A stretch of DNA of 64,000 nt from NCBI GenBank assembly GCA_964583795.1, contig CAZOWX010000005.1, positions 1 to 64,000 on the forward strand. The letters are read 5' to 3'. Of the stretch, positions 55,640-63,993 are shown piece after piece (within the stretch, counting starts at the first letter, position 1; each line of letters opens with the position of its first letter). The position numbers were made by a program, and so were the translations under genes. Source of the DNA: JBDTME01 sp964583795. GTDB lineage: Bacteria; Patescibacteriota; Microgenomatia; UBA1400; PJMF01. The notes under the pieces were generated by a model. That model had not been told where the DNA came from and made no database searches. It saw only the letters and a list, made by a program, of their open reading frames with translations.

Positions 55640-57286
55640 ATGACTCAAAAACAAGCCCTACTCATCCTCAAAACTGGCGTTAATGTTTTTTTGACTGGAG
55701 AGCCTGGCAGTGGAAAAACGTTTGTCATCAATCAATACATTCGTTATCTCAGACGCCATAAACTCAAAGTTGCCGTCACGGCTTCCACTGGTATTGCTGC
55801 TACTCATATTAATGGCACCACTATTCACTCTTGGAGTGGTATTGGTGTGCGAAAATCCCTCACTGATCGCGACTTTTCCTGGCTGTTTACCAAACGCCAA
55901 GTCGTAAAACGTATCGAAAACACGCATGTGCTGATCATCGATGAAATATCTATGTTGGATGCGAAAACACTTTCTCTCATCGACCAAGTACTCAAAAAAG
56001 TGCGTCGCAACTTAGTAGCATTTGGTGGCATCCAAGTAGTCTTTGTCGGAGACTTTTTTCAACTGCCACCAGTATCTACAGGAAACGCTCAGAGCTCATT
56101 CGCATTTGAATCAATGGCTTGGGTCGAGGCAAAGCCAGTAGTCTGCTATCTTTCGGAGCAACACCGTCAGCTCGATACCGGCTTTACTCAGCTGCTTGGC
56201 TCTATTCGCAGTGGAACTGAACTGGAAAGCACTTACTCAATCTTAACAAGAAAACAAGTCGATGAAGTTTCAGATGACTGCACACAACTCTATACACATA
56301 ATGCCGATGTTGACCTCCTCAATGAAAAAAAACTCGCCAAGTTACCGGGTAAGATCTATGAATTTCCGATGAGTACTCATGGTCGAAAACAGATAGTCGA
56401 ACAACTCAAAAAAGGTTGTCTTTCTCCGGAGATTCTCACGTTAAAAGTTGGAGCAAAAGTGATGTTTACCAAAAATAATTTTGAAGTTGGTTTCGTCAAC
56501 GGAACTTTGGGAGAAGTGATCGATGTTAAAGATTCGCTGCCAATTGTGCTCACGAGCGAACATCGAGAAATTGCAGTCAAACCGATGGACTGGGTGATCG
56601 AAGAAAACGATAAGATCAAAGCCAGTATCACTCAAATCCCTTTGCGACTTGCATGGGCAATTACTGTGCACAAAAGTCAAGGAATGACGCTTGATGAAGC
56701 TGTCATCGACCTTTCCGATGCCTTTGAGTACGGGCAAGGATATGTAGCGATTTCTCGGGTCAAATCACTTCAAGGATTATCCTTATTGGGAATCAACCAA
56801 CGGGCACTGGAAACTCATCCTATCATTCAAAAACACGATCACTTTTTCAAACTCCGCTCACAAAAAGCTGCCCAACTTGCCACTCAGTACACTTCTGATG
56901 AGTTTCGTCAAAAACATCATGACTTTATTCTACGTTGTGGTGGTAGTTTAAAAAAAGTAACAGAAAAAGTGAAAAGTGAAAAATCAACGTATGAACAAAC
57001 GTTTGAGTTATTCAAGAAAGGCTTATCACTTGCTCAAATTGCAAAACAACGAAATCTTAAACAAGGGACAATCATCACACACATTGAAAGATTATACGAA
57101 CAAGAATTGATATCAGCTCAGGAAGTCGGGACACTCATTCCCCAAAAACTGGCCAAGAAACTTTCAGAAATTACATGTGTTTTTCATGAAAAAGGCACCC
57201 AACACCTTGCCCCGGTTTTTGAACATCTCAAGGGAAAGTACTCCTATGATGAACTGAGGCTCGTGCGGATGACAATGGTTGAGTAA
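55640..57286 (+). CDS. Pif1-like helicase with C-terminal HTH domain
   Basis: 548 residues from ATG 55640 (TACAAT ends 9 nt upstream); 27 more codons are open upstream. LTGEPGSGKTFVINQYIRYLRR is Walker A; GIAATHINGTTIHSWSGIG motif Ia; LIIDEISMLDAKTL Walker B; FVGDFFQLPPV motif III; AITVHKSQGMTLDEAVIDL and YVAISRVKSLQGLSLL are motifs V and VI of superfamily 1B. The last 130 residues include an HTH_40-type domain (FELFKKGLSLAQIAKQRNLK), as at the C-terminus of RecQ. 5'-3' DNA unwinding is likely. Flanked by inverted hairpin repeats. Confidence 0.9.
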   Translation: MTQKQALLILKTGVNVFLTGEPGSGKTFVINQYIRYLRRHKLKVAVTASTGIAATHINGTTIHSWSGIGVRKSLTDRDFSWLFTKRQVVKRIENTHVLIIDEISMLDAKTLSLIDQVLKKVRRNLVAFGGIQVVFVGDFFQLPPVSTGNAQSSFAFESMAWVEAKPVVCYLSEQHRQLDTGFTQLLGSIRSGTELESTYSILTRKQVDEVSDDCTQLYTHNADVDLLNEKKLAKLPGKIYEFPMSTHGRKQIVEQLKKGCLSPEILTLKVGAKVMFTKNNFEVGFVNGTLGEVIDVKDSLPIVLTSEHREIAVKPMDWVIEENDKIKASITQIPLRLAWAITVHKSQGMTLDEAVIDLSDAFEYGQGYVAISRVKSLQGLSLLGINQRALETHPIIQKHDHFFKLRSQKAAQLATQYTSDEFRQKHHDFILRCGGSLKKVTEKVKSEKSTYEQTFELFKKGLSLAQIAKQRNLKQGTIITHIERLYEQELISAQEVGTLIPQKLAKKLSEITCVFHEKGTQHLAPVFEHLKGKYSYDELRLVRMTMVE

Positions 57287-57299
57287 TTTTTTTACTCAA
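57279..57299. terminator. Stem-loop overlapping the helicase stop codon
   Basis: TTGAGTAA (57279-57286), five T and TTACTCAA (57292-57299) form a perfect 8-bp stem that includes the stop codon. The T run is in the loop, not after the stem, so a classical terminator is only partly supported; it may act as a message-end structure. Confidence 0.4.
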
Positions 57300-57326
57300 A
57301 TAATCATTTTCAATTGCTCCCTAGTG

Positions 57327-57378
57327 GTGTCATCCTTGACCCGATCCGCCCAGGCCGGATCGAGATCGAGGGTCTGAC
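57327..57378. repeat. Hairpin repeat, copy B (3' of helicase, inverted)
   Basis: GTGTCATCCTTGAC (57327-57340) is the exact reverse complement of the right end of copy A; ATCGAGATCGAGGGTCTGAC (57359-57378) matches 19 of 20 of the reverse complement of its left end. The middle is shorter and differs: GATCCG and CGGATC around CCCAGGC form its own hairpin. Confidence 0.8.
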
Positions 57379-57441
57379 TCAAAAAAACTTTTCTTTACAT
57401 GTGAGTTTTTTATTTTCTGTTAAATTGCAATAAATCTTGCT

Positions 57442-58209
57442 CTAAGTCATGGTTCGCAGATGTGAGTACTTTAAAGTATTTTTCACAAACTGTTTCGCCT
57501 CATCATTTTTCACATAAATCGCACTCACTTGTCGACTGAGCAGGCGCAGTACAGTTTTTCCCAAAATTCCAATTGGAGGCGCAGCGATACACCACACTTT
57601 TTTTTCAGAAACCACTGCTCTCTTTAGAAAACTCAACAAATCAGTACAAACAATAATTTTTTCACCACCCAACTCTTCAATCATTTTTATTTCCGGATGC
57701 CATCCGTGACCATAAATCACGATTACGGGTTTCCTCTTCTGCTGCTTTTTTAATTCAAATCGATAGTTGGTATCCTCAATATCAGCAGACATCAACTGAA
57801 AACCAATCCTGTCCGCGAGTTCTTGCATCAGATCAGGTGTGTACCCATACTTATGTGCTCCCCACACTCCAGATTTTGTTGTATCCCCATACAAAAACAA
57901 CATCATGATATCTGGTTGATCTGCAAACTTTTTAACAATTTGAAAAACACTGGGAACACGAATCAGCAAAGTACCACCGAACTCTAACACTCGATAGCAT
58001 TCTCGCAAAACATTCTGGGCCGATTCAATAATCACGTGTTCCAGAACGTCTTGCAAAACAATTACTGTTGCTTCACCATCTTTAAAAGGAAGTGGCTTGG
58101 TCACATCACATACCTTGTCGGGTTTACATTTTGGATCAATATCAAGATTCAGATACCCTTCCCGTTTGTCGTATCCACAACCTAAGTTCAGCTTAAGTTT
58201 CTTTTTCAT
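57442..58209 (-). CDS. SAM-dependent methyltransferase
   Basis: 255 residues, class I fold. LKLNLGCGYDKREGYLNLDID is motif I with the SAM loop GCG, followed by VCDVTKPLPFKDGEATVIVLQDVLEHV and LRECYRVLEFGGTLLIRVPS (motif post I-III of the Methyltransf_11 type). The C-terminal half (KPVIVIYGHGWHPEIKMIEELGG) is an unrecognised domain. Methyl acceptor unknown. Confidence 0.85.
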   Translation of the reverse strand: MKKKLKLNLGCGYDKREGYLNLDIDPKCKPDKVCDVTKPLPFKDGEATVIVLQDVLEHVIIESAQNVLRECYRVLEFGGTLLIRVPSVFQIVKKFADQPDIMMLFLYGDTTKSGVWGAHKYGYTPDLMQELADRIGFQLMSADIEDTNYRFELKKQQKRKPVIVIYGHGWHPEIKMIEELGGEKIIVCTDLLSFLKRAVVSEKKVWCIAAPPIGILGKTVLRLLSRQVSAIYVKNDEAKQFVKNTLKYSHLRTMT

Positions 58210-58321
58210 CGTGGACGTATCATAACATTGAACACCACTTCCTCACATCAAAAACTGCTTGGCTTACCAAAATTCGCTTCGGCATTAACTGTACTTTTTT
58301 AATCCGTGCTAAGATTACTGT

Positions 58322-58993
58322 ATGCACATTCAAAAACTCTACGGGATAGATGGGGCTAAGCGTGCCACAGATCTGACTGTTGTTATCGATATTTTTCGCG
58401 CTGGCACCACAGCAGCCTATCTCTTAAGTAAAAATATCAATAAAATCCTTCCAGTGGGAACAAAAGAGGAAGCCTTTTATTATAAAGAGCAACACCCCGA
58501 TTGGTTACTGATCGGTGAAGAGCGGGGCATAAAAATTGAAGGCTTTGAGTTTGGTAACTCGCCATATGAAATCAGTCAATTAAACTCTGTTGATGGGAAA
58601 AATGTTATTCTCAGAAGCTCACACGGCACTCAAGGCATTATTGAAGCCAAACAAGCAAATGAAATCGTCTTTGGCAGCTTTGCCACTTGTGAAGCAGTCA
58701 CAAAATACGCGATGAAAAGTAATCAAAACCTTTCAATCGTCGCAATGGATGGCGAAGGCAGTGAAGATGAGCTGTTTGCTGATTACTTGATTGCCAAGAT
58801 TGAACACAAAACACCAAAAAACATTGACGAAATTATTCATTTTATGAAACATCATCCCGGCGGCTGGCGATTTTTAGATCCGAATAATAATGAGTTCCCA
58901 CAGCAAGATTTTTATTTATGCTTGTCACTCGATACATTTGACTTTGTGCCTGTGGTGAAAGATGGATTTATTCAAAAAGTGAGCCATCCATAA
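58322..58993 (+). CDS. ComB-family 2-phosphosulfolactate phosphatase-like protein
   Basis: 223 residues. VVIDIFRAGTTAAYLL at the start, GEERGIKIEGFEFGNSPYE, and ILRSSHGTQGI with FGSFATCEAV are the ComB signatures, which bind Mg and the phosphosulfolactate in coenzyme M synthesis. No coenzyme M pathway is expected here, so the substrate is probably another phosphoester. TAAGAT (58310-58315) ends 6 nt before the ATG. Shares one base with the next gene (TAATG). Confidence 0.85.
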   Translation: MHIQKLYGIDGAKRATDLTVVIDIFRAGTTAAYLLSKNINKILPVGTKEEAFYYKEQHPDWLLIGEERGIKIEGFEFGNSPYEISQLNSVDGKNVILRSSHGTQGIIEAKQANEIVFGSFATCEAVTKYAMKSNQNLSIVAMDGEGSEDELFADYLIAKIEHKTPKNIDEIIHFMKHHPGGWRFLDPNNNEFPQQDFYLCLSLDTFDFVPVVKDGFIQKVSHP

Positions 58994-59427
58994 TGCAAAA
59001 AGGCCTTGACTACACCGGTATCTCTATCGTTTTTTTCTGTCATAACGGTAAGGGAAAGTACTTGCTCAGTAAACGATCCACAAACTGTCGCGACGAACAT
59101 GGTCGTTGGGATCCAGGAGGTGGTGCACTCGAATTCGATGCTAGTATTGATGAAACACTCAGAAGAGAAATTAAAGAAGAGTACTGTGCTGATGTGATTG
59201 AGTATGAGCACTTTGGTTTTCTCGACGTTCATCGCACCCTGAATGGAAAACCAACACATTGGGTCGCACTACTGTATAAAGTTCTCGTTGATCCAAAACA
59301 AGTTCGCAATGGAGAACCACATAAATTCGACGCGATTGATTGGTTTTCACTTGACGAACTACCAACACCCCTCCACTCTCAGTTTCCAGCAGTATTAAAA
59401 AAGTACAGCAAACAACTTGTTCAATAA
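58993..59427 (+). CDS. NUDIX hydrolase
   Basis: 144 residues. Nudix box from GGGALEFDASIDETLRREIKEEY (Gx5Ex7REUxEEx) is intact apart from the last Gly, which is Cys; the substrate loop GRWDPGG precedes it. Cleaves a nucleoside diphosphate linked to X. Its start codon overlaps the ComB-like stop, so both come from one message. Confidence 0.9.
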   Translation: MQKGLDYTGISIVFFCHNGKGKYLLSKRSTNCRDEHGRWDPGGGALEFDASIDETLRREIKEEYCADVIEYEHFGFLDVHRTLNGKPTHWVALLYKVLVDPKQVRNGEPHKFDAIDWFSLDELPTPLHSQFPAVLKKYSKQLVQ

Positions 59428-59481
59428 AAGAACAACTTCACAACAACAAAGAGGCCACCTCGACTACGATGCTACATACAC

Positions 59482-60234
59482 TTATTGTTTACTAAACTCA
59501 AATGACATCAAAATTTCGTCGATAGCACTTTGATGCACAGTGTTTTTTTCTCTCGTGACTGTCAAAGAAAAATACGTTTTTGAATCTGGAGATTTAAAAA
59601 AGATAGTTTTAATTTCGGCAGGATACCCATAGCCATCGTAATTTCCAGACAACGTTGTTGCTGCAACTCCAGCAAAAGTTGAAGGACTCTTATCGTCAAC
59701 AGTAAAAAAAGTATTTTTCGCAGTGCGATCAAACAACCAATCGTCGTAACTCGGAAATGCTTGATTTTGAGGGCCATCGGTTTCGACAGTGATATAGGTC
59801 TTTGCTTCTAACGGTGAGTTATAAGTACTAGGATACAAAAGAATACCCCTCGAGCTGGGGGACAAATCAAATGCTGGGGGACCCGGTTCAACAGATTTGG
59901 CAGTCCAATCATCGGGATAGGAAATCTGATAGTTTGCATAGGTACTTATGTACGTCTGTTTACTTTTTTCAGGAACTTGGGTAAAGGATGGAGTAACAGT
60001 ACCATGAGTTGGTGTTGGTTGTTCAACTTTTTGAGGTAGTGTCGTTTTTTGGGGCACTCGTGTAACGAATAAATAAGCCGTGCTCATACTCAAGATCACT
60101 ATGACAAAGATAAGAACCATTATTGTCCAAGTATTTGAACTTCGATTTGAAGGAATTGGATTAGAATCAGACACAATCCCTCGAGGATCAGATTGCATAA
60201 CTGGTGTTGTTGACTGAGGAGTGGTTGTTTCCAT
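59482..60234 (-). CDS. Membrane-anchored PsbP-like protein
   Basis: 250 residues: Thr/Pro-rich N-terminus, one transmembrane helix (about 37-58), Pro/Thr linker and a PsbP-like extracytoplasmic domain (YANYQISYPDDWTAKSVEPG, final IDEILMSFEFSKQ). These domains often stabilise secreted proteins. The minus-strand TATAAT (60241-60246) ends exactly 6 nt before ATG 60234, which fixes the start; the six in-frame codons upstream include the -10 itself. Confidence 0.75.
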   Translation of the reverse strand: METTTPQSTTPVMQSDPRGIVSDSNPIPSNRSSNTWTIMVLIFVIVILSMSTAYLFVTRVPQKTTLPQKVEQPTPTHGTVTPSFTQVPEKSKQTYISTYANYQISYPDDWTAKSVEPGPPAFDLSPSSRGILLYPSTYNSPLEAKTYITVETDGPQNQAFPSYDDWLFDRTAKNTFFTVDDKSPSTFAGVAATTLSGNYDGYGYPAEIKTIFFKSPDSKTYFSLTVTREKNTVHQSAIDEILMSFEFSKQ

Positions 60235-60264
60235 AAGTAAATTATATCGCATGGAAACTGGAGT

Positions 60265-60492
60265 TTACAGCGCCTCAAACTCCTGTTGCTTTTGGGCAAA
60301 CCATTGATTCATTGCTTCTGGATTTTTCATTAGCTCCTTCATTTCTTCCATTTTGGCTAAATGATCGGCATCACCTTTTTGAGCCATTTCCATCGCGTGT
60401 TGTTTGCTCAATTCACCCATCTCCGAAAAAGTATCAGCATGAAATTCCACATCACATGCACCACCAAGTTGTTTACAAGTCATTGTTTTCAT
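60265..60492 (-). CDS. DUF1059-like small protein
   Basis: 75 residues. MKTMTCKQLGGACDVEFHADTFSEMGELSKQHAME with two Cys is the DUF1059 pattern, followed by a charged helix. GAGGTG 5 nt before the ATG sets the start. Sits 30 bp upstream of the PsbP-like gene on the same strand and may be co-transcribed. Function unknown. Confidence 0.75.
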   Translation of the reverse strand: MKTMTCKQLGGACDVEFHADTFSEMGELSKQHAMEMAQKGDADHLAKMEEMKELMKNPEAMNQWFAQKQQEFEAL

Positions 60493-60561
60493 ATTCACCT
60501 CATTTTAGAAAGTAATGACACTATTGTGACAAATAAAAACTCGCAACAACAGAATTCTTGT

Positions 60562-60927
60562 TCAATGACTAGTATTTTTTGACCTTCTCTCGGAAAAAAG
60601 TAACAGTGCACCAGCAATAAAAGGAGGCAAAAATAAGAGTACTTCAACAATTACAATTGTGATGGGATCAAATGGAGCAGTAAAAACATACCAAATGCCC
60701 AACAACGCACTACTACTTACCAACAACATACCTGCCCATTTTGGCTTTTTGATTGCTAGCACTGCTAATACCACTATCGGTACAAGCTGAGCTAAATGTG
60801 ATAAACCAGAAAGATCTCCGCTGAGAACTTCACCAAACGTGAATAACAACAAAAATCCTGCCGGAATGCTTAATATGCCATAGGCAATGCGTCTGGCAAT
60901 TTGAGGTGCGAAAATCTTTTTTAACAT
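60562..60927 (-). CDS. Small integral membrane protein
   Basis: 121 residues with four hydrophobic helices: about 15-35, 48-60, 67-85 and 90-110. Basic N-terminus, charged tail FSERRSKNTSH. Resembles no family I can name. Preferred start ATG 60927; a GTG five codons upstream is next to AAAGG. Confidence 0.55.
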   Translation of the reverse strand: MLKKIFAPQIARRIAYGILSIPAGFLLLFTFGEVLSGDLSGLSHLAQLVPIVVLAVLAIKKPKWAGMLLVSSSALLGIWYVFTAPFDPITIVIVEVLLFLPPFIAGALLLFSERRSKNTSH

Positions 60928-61024
60928 GATATTCGTTATCACCTTTAAGTATAGTCCATTTCATTACAGTGAGCGAATACTAGAGGTGTAGACTCTGTAT
61001 GCATTCGTAGTGTACGATAAATTC

Positions 61025-61672
61025 ATGCACAAAAAAATGTTTACTTTCTTGTTTGCTTGTTTCGTTTATTTCACATTTTTTGGCAAAGTATCTGCCGATA
61101 TTCCCAACCCAGAATTTTTCACAAAACATTGTAATCGATTTGAATTAGAGGTTCAGTGTTCATACAGCAGTGATTCTTCGAATTTGAATTGTATGTTTTA
61201 TCGACAAAATCCCAACTTTCGGTTTCTTACAGCCGATGGACATGTGTCAGTCACAAAAGATGGCCCCGTGTCTTCTGGAACTGAAAAGTACTGTTTTAAG
61301 GTTAGTTCGCTCCAAGCTTGGATACAGTATGAAATGACTAAAGTAATACCGAGCATTTTTCTCACAATATTAATTGAAATCCCTTTATTTATCGTCTTCA
61401 TTTCAAAAAAGAGAAGACCTATTGCCATCGTAACACTGCTCAATATTATCTCAGTCACAGCTCTTCACTTGATCCTTGCTAGCGTTTCAACAACTAGTAT
61501 TCCACTGATTCTCCTTCTCGAAATTGGCGTTATTGTGTTTGAAATCTGGGGAGTTCTTACTTTCGCAAAAGTTGGAAAACCAAAGCAAATCACCCTATTC
61601 GTTATCGGAGCAAACATCGCTTCGGCTGTGCTGGGAACGTTGTTGTTGGCTTTCTTAAACCGAATCGTTTAG
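61025..61672 (+). CDS. Hypothetical secreted-domain membrane protein
   Basis: 215 residues: signal peptide (about 1-25), an extracytoplasmic segment with four Cys (HCNRFELEVQCSYSS, NCMFYRQ, YCFKV), then three to four transmembrane helices. TACGAT (61013-61018) ends 6 nt before ATG 61025. No family recognised. Confidence 0.6.
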   Translation: MHKKMFTFLFACFVYFTFFGKVSADIPNPEFFTKHCNRFELEVQCSYSSDSSNLNCMFYRQNPNFRFLTADGHVSVTKDGPVSSGTEKYCFKVSSLQAWIQYEMTKVIPSIFLTILIEIPLFIVFISKKRRPIAIVTLLNIISVTALHLILASVSTTSIPLILLLEIGVIVFEIWGVLTFAKVGKPKQITLFVIGANIASAVLGTLLLAFLNRIV

Positions 61673-61848
61673 AAAAATAAAATGGTCATCCTAGTTTTTA
61701 TATTTAAATATAATCTCTCAAAAAACTTTGTGTGCACTACCGGTAACAGGTTGAGGTGAAATGCAATCAAGTTTTTTGTGATATTATAGACAAACATTGT
61801 AATCACATAACAAAATATAGTACAGTTTATTTGATAAAGGATCTGACT

Positions 61849-62319
61849 ATGAACTCATTTGATACTCTTTCAGAAGCAAATATGGTTGATCAGGGGATTA
61901 TTCCCCATACTGAGATGCAAGATTTAGAGGAAAACTATCAAGAATTTTTGAATAACCTCGATGATCTGAAAAGAAAAATTCAGCACTTTATAACCGAATG
62001 TCAACGGCCACCACAACAGACACCTCCTTCCGTTGTGGAAAATCTGGATCCAATTACAAGTGAAATAAGTTCAATTATTATGGACACAAATCTCCAAACG
62101 GACTTAACACATACTGTTATAGAGCAAATTCAAAATGTCCTCAATACTTTTGAAAATGCAATAACAACTATTAAGAATGATATTAATGCTAGAAGGGAAT
62201 CTGTCGATGATTTGAATACACGAGCCTATTTAAATATTGTATCGAATGCACTATCTTATTTAGAGCACAACAGCGAGGTATTGGCTATTAGAAATTATTT
62301 AAAGTCTTTACCTTACTAA
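61849..62319 (+). CDS. Coiled-coil protein of unknown function
   Basis: 156 residues from ATG 61849, with AAAGGAT 7 nt upstream; a longer reading has no ribosome site. Heptad-like helices NYQEFLNNLDDLKRKIQHF and AITTIKNDINARRESVDDL around a Pro-rich break. Acidic, soluble, unrecognised. Confidence 0.55.
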   Translation: MNSFDTLSEANMVDQGIIPHTEMQDLEENYQEFLNNLDDLKRKIQHFITECQRPPQQTPPSVVENLDPITSEISSIIMDTNLQTDLTHTVIEQIQNVLNTFENAITTIKNDINARRESVDDLNTRAYLNIVSNALSYLEHNSEVLAIRNYLKSLPY

Positions 62320-62600
62320 TTTTATTCATTCTCAATTCTTTTTCACAAAAAAACGTAGTATTCGTTTCAAAATGTTTTATTGTGACAATTTCTCATCAAG
62401 CATCATCGAGAAAGTGTTGAGACACATCTCAAGCAAAATGAGCGTCTCCTCCCTAAAATCGCAATCCGAGAGACGAAAAATAAGTTGAGGACAGGGAGGA
62501 AGTAAAATATTCCAAATTAGAGTAAGCTAACCTCCAAAGTTTTTCCCTTCAATCAGATAAGATTTTTTGTTGAAAAACCGACTCGACATTCAAACCGGGT
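62320..62600. other. Gene-free interval before the GIY-YIG unit
   Basis: No coding sequence or terminator stands out. It ends at the left hairpin repeat (62601) of the GIY-YIG unit. Nothing else can be supported. Confidence 0.5.
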
Positions 62601-62630
62601 TCGTCATCCTGAACTTGTTTCAGGATCTGT
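62601..62630. repeat. Perfect 30-bp inverted repeat, left copy (hairpin)
   Basis: 30 bp identical, in reverse complement, to 62986-63015. The core ATCCTGAA / TTCAGGAT with a 5-nt loop forms an 8-bp stem flanked by GTC and CTG. It is 55 bp upstream of the GIY-YIG start. Shares end motifs with the repeats flanking the helicase. Confidence 0.9.
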
Positions 62631-62685
62631 GATCAGATAATCTTCATGTCACTTTCTTGTCATTTTCTTTTTGTATTATCTCCTC

Positions 62686-62970
62686 ATGAAGCAAGGATAC
62701 GTTTACATTATGGGAAGTATTTCGCTGGTGCTTTACATCGGAGTTACGTCAGAGCTAAATGGGAGAGTTTGGGAACACAAAAATGATGTTTATGAAGGAT
62801 TTACAAAAAAGTATCAATGCCACAAACTCTTGTATTTTGAAGTACACGATAAGATAGAAGACGCAATTGCCAGAGAAAAACAACTCAAGAATTGGCATCG
62901 GAAATGGAAATTGAATTTAATAAAAAGAAAGAATCTGAAGTTTCAAGACCTTTATGATCAACTGTTTTAG
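62686..62970 (+). CDS. GIY-YIG single-domain nuclease
   Basis: 94 residues, the UPF0213/YhbQ-like subgroup. YVYIMGS replaces GIY, YIG is Tyr17-Gly19, GRVWEHK has the catalytic Arg27, and EDAIAREKQLKNWHRKWKLNLI the Glu and the basic final helix. Cleaves DNA in relatives. TATTAT (62674-62679) ends 6 nt before ATG 62686. Bounded by perfect 30-bp inverted repeats 55 bp before and 15 bp after the gene, so it may belong with them. Confidence 0.92.
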   Translation: MKQGYVYIMGSISLVLYIGVTSELNGRVWEHKNDVYEGFTKKYQCHKLLYFEVHDKIEDAIAREKQLKNWHRKWKLNLIKRKNLKFQDLYDQLF

Positions 62971-62985
62971 TGAATCGTTTTGACT

Positions 62986-63015
62986 ACAGATCCTGAAACA
63001 AGTTCAGGATGACGA
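62986..63015. repeat. Perfect 30-bp inverted repeat, right copy (hairpin)
   Basis: Reverse complement of 62601-62630 over all 30 bases. It begins 15 bp after the GIY-YIG stop. Can act as a hairpin in either DNA strand or in RNA. Confidence 0.9.
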
Positions 63016-63213
63016 CTTTTAGATATTTTGCTCTCGACACACAAAAGCTTTCATAATGGGAGATTATCGGATCACGAACCTTTAAGTTAAATTTGCAACC
63101 TACCAGTTTTATGCACGATGGAAACGAATTTTTTTCTACATAAAATATTTAATTTTCGACCAAGACGCAGAGAGGAAACCAAAACGCTAACCAAAGACAC
63201 AGTCCTCATCCAC

Positions 63214-63993
63214 TCACTTTACCTTCATCTCCTCTGCTACATACTCCCACAGAAACTCAAAAATCTGCTTGTACGAGTTCACCAGCAGCGCATCGCGAAT
63301 CTCAATACCATACTGATCCTTATCAGTGTGTAAACTGCATACCGTGAGCACATCATCGTAAATCAGGGTTAATCGATCAAAGCGAATTTTTTTCTCATCC
63401 AAAGATTTCGCTTGCACATGGTTTTCCAAAAAGTGAGGAATATCCGACCATATCAATGGCTTTGGTTGATTAAAAATGATCCGATTATGCATATTTTGCC
63501 TCATAAACTCTGCGCGCCAACGCTCAGCATACAATCGGTCGGAAACATCCTCCAATTGTCCTGGACTAAAACCAATGACCTCATCAGCTTTTGACAACAC
63601 AATATTCCATAGTAACTGCTTCACTCCTTGTTTCCCTTTGTAGATATTGATCGTTTGTTTGGGTGCTTGAGCCTGCCCCAACTGTTTGACTGTTAATGCA
63701 AACTCCGACAAATTGGATACGAGATACTGCAATTTATTTTTTTCCTCTTCAAATCGGAACTTGAGCACATGTGGATCGGTGATCTTGTATTGGGTTGATT
63801 TCCCAACTTTTTTGGAAATCACAAACCCTAAGCCAATCATGCGCTCAAGCTCAAGGTAGATGGAACTTCGCGGTTCATTGACCCGTTTGTGGACTTGCAC
63901 CACCGTCGAATCGGGATGACCAGCCAGATCAAGATATAGCGTAATTTGTTTTTGTGTGAGACCAAGGGTGGAGAGATACCGATTTTCTGTCAT
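63214..63993 (-). CDS. TrmB-like transcriptional regulator
   Basis: 259 residues. LGLTQKQITLYLDLAGHPDSTVVQVHKRVNEPRSSIYLELERMIGLGFV is the winged helix of TrmB/sugar-type regulators; the C-terminal PLD-like effector domain contains KGKQGVKQLLWNIV and IYDDVLTVCSLHTDKDQYGIEIRD. A transcriptional regulator responding to a small ligand is expected. The window ends 7 bp upstream of its ATG, so its promoter is not seen. Confidence 0.8.
   Translation of the reverse strand: MTENRYLSTLGLTQKQITLYLDLAGHPDSTVVQVHKRVNEPRSSIYLELERMIGLGFVISKKVGKSTQYKITDPHVLKFRFEEEKNKLQYLVSNLSEFALTVKQLGQAQAPKQTINIYKGKQGVKQLLWNIVLSKADEVIGFSPGQLEDVSDRLYAERWRAEFMRQNMHNRIIFNQPKPLIWSDIPHFLENHVQAKSLDEKKIRFDRLTLIYDDVLTVCSLHTDKDQYGIEIRDALLVNSYKQIFEFLWEYVAEEMKVK

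Noticed and set aside
62647..62668. Near-direct repeat TGTCACTTTCT / TGTCATTTTCT before the GIY-YIG gene
   Set aside because: Only two short imperfect copies in AT-rich sequence; expected by chance.
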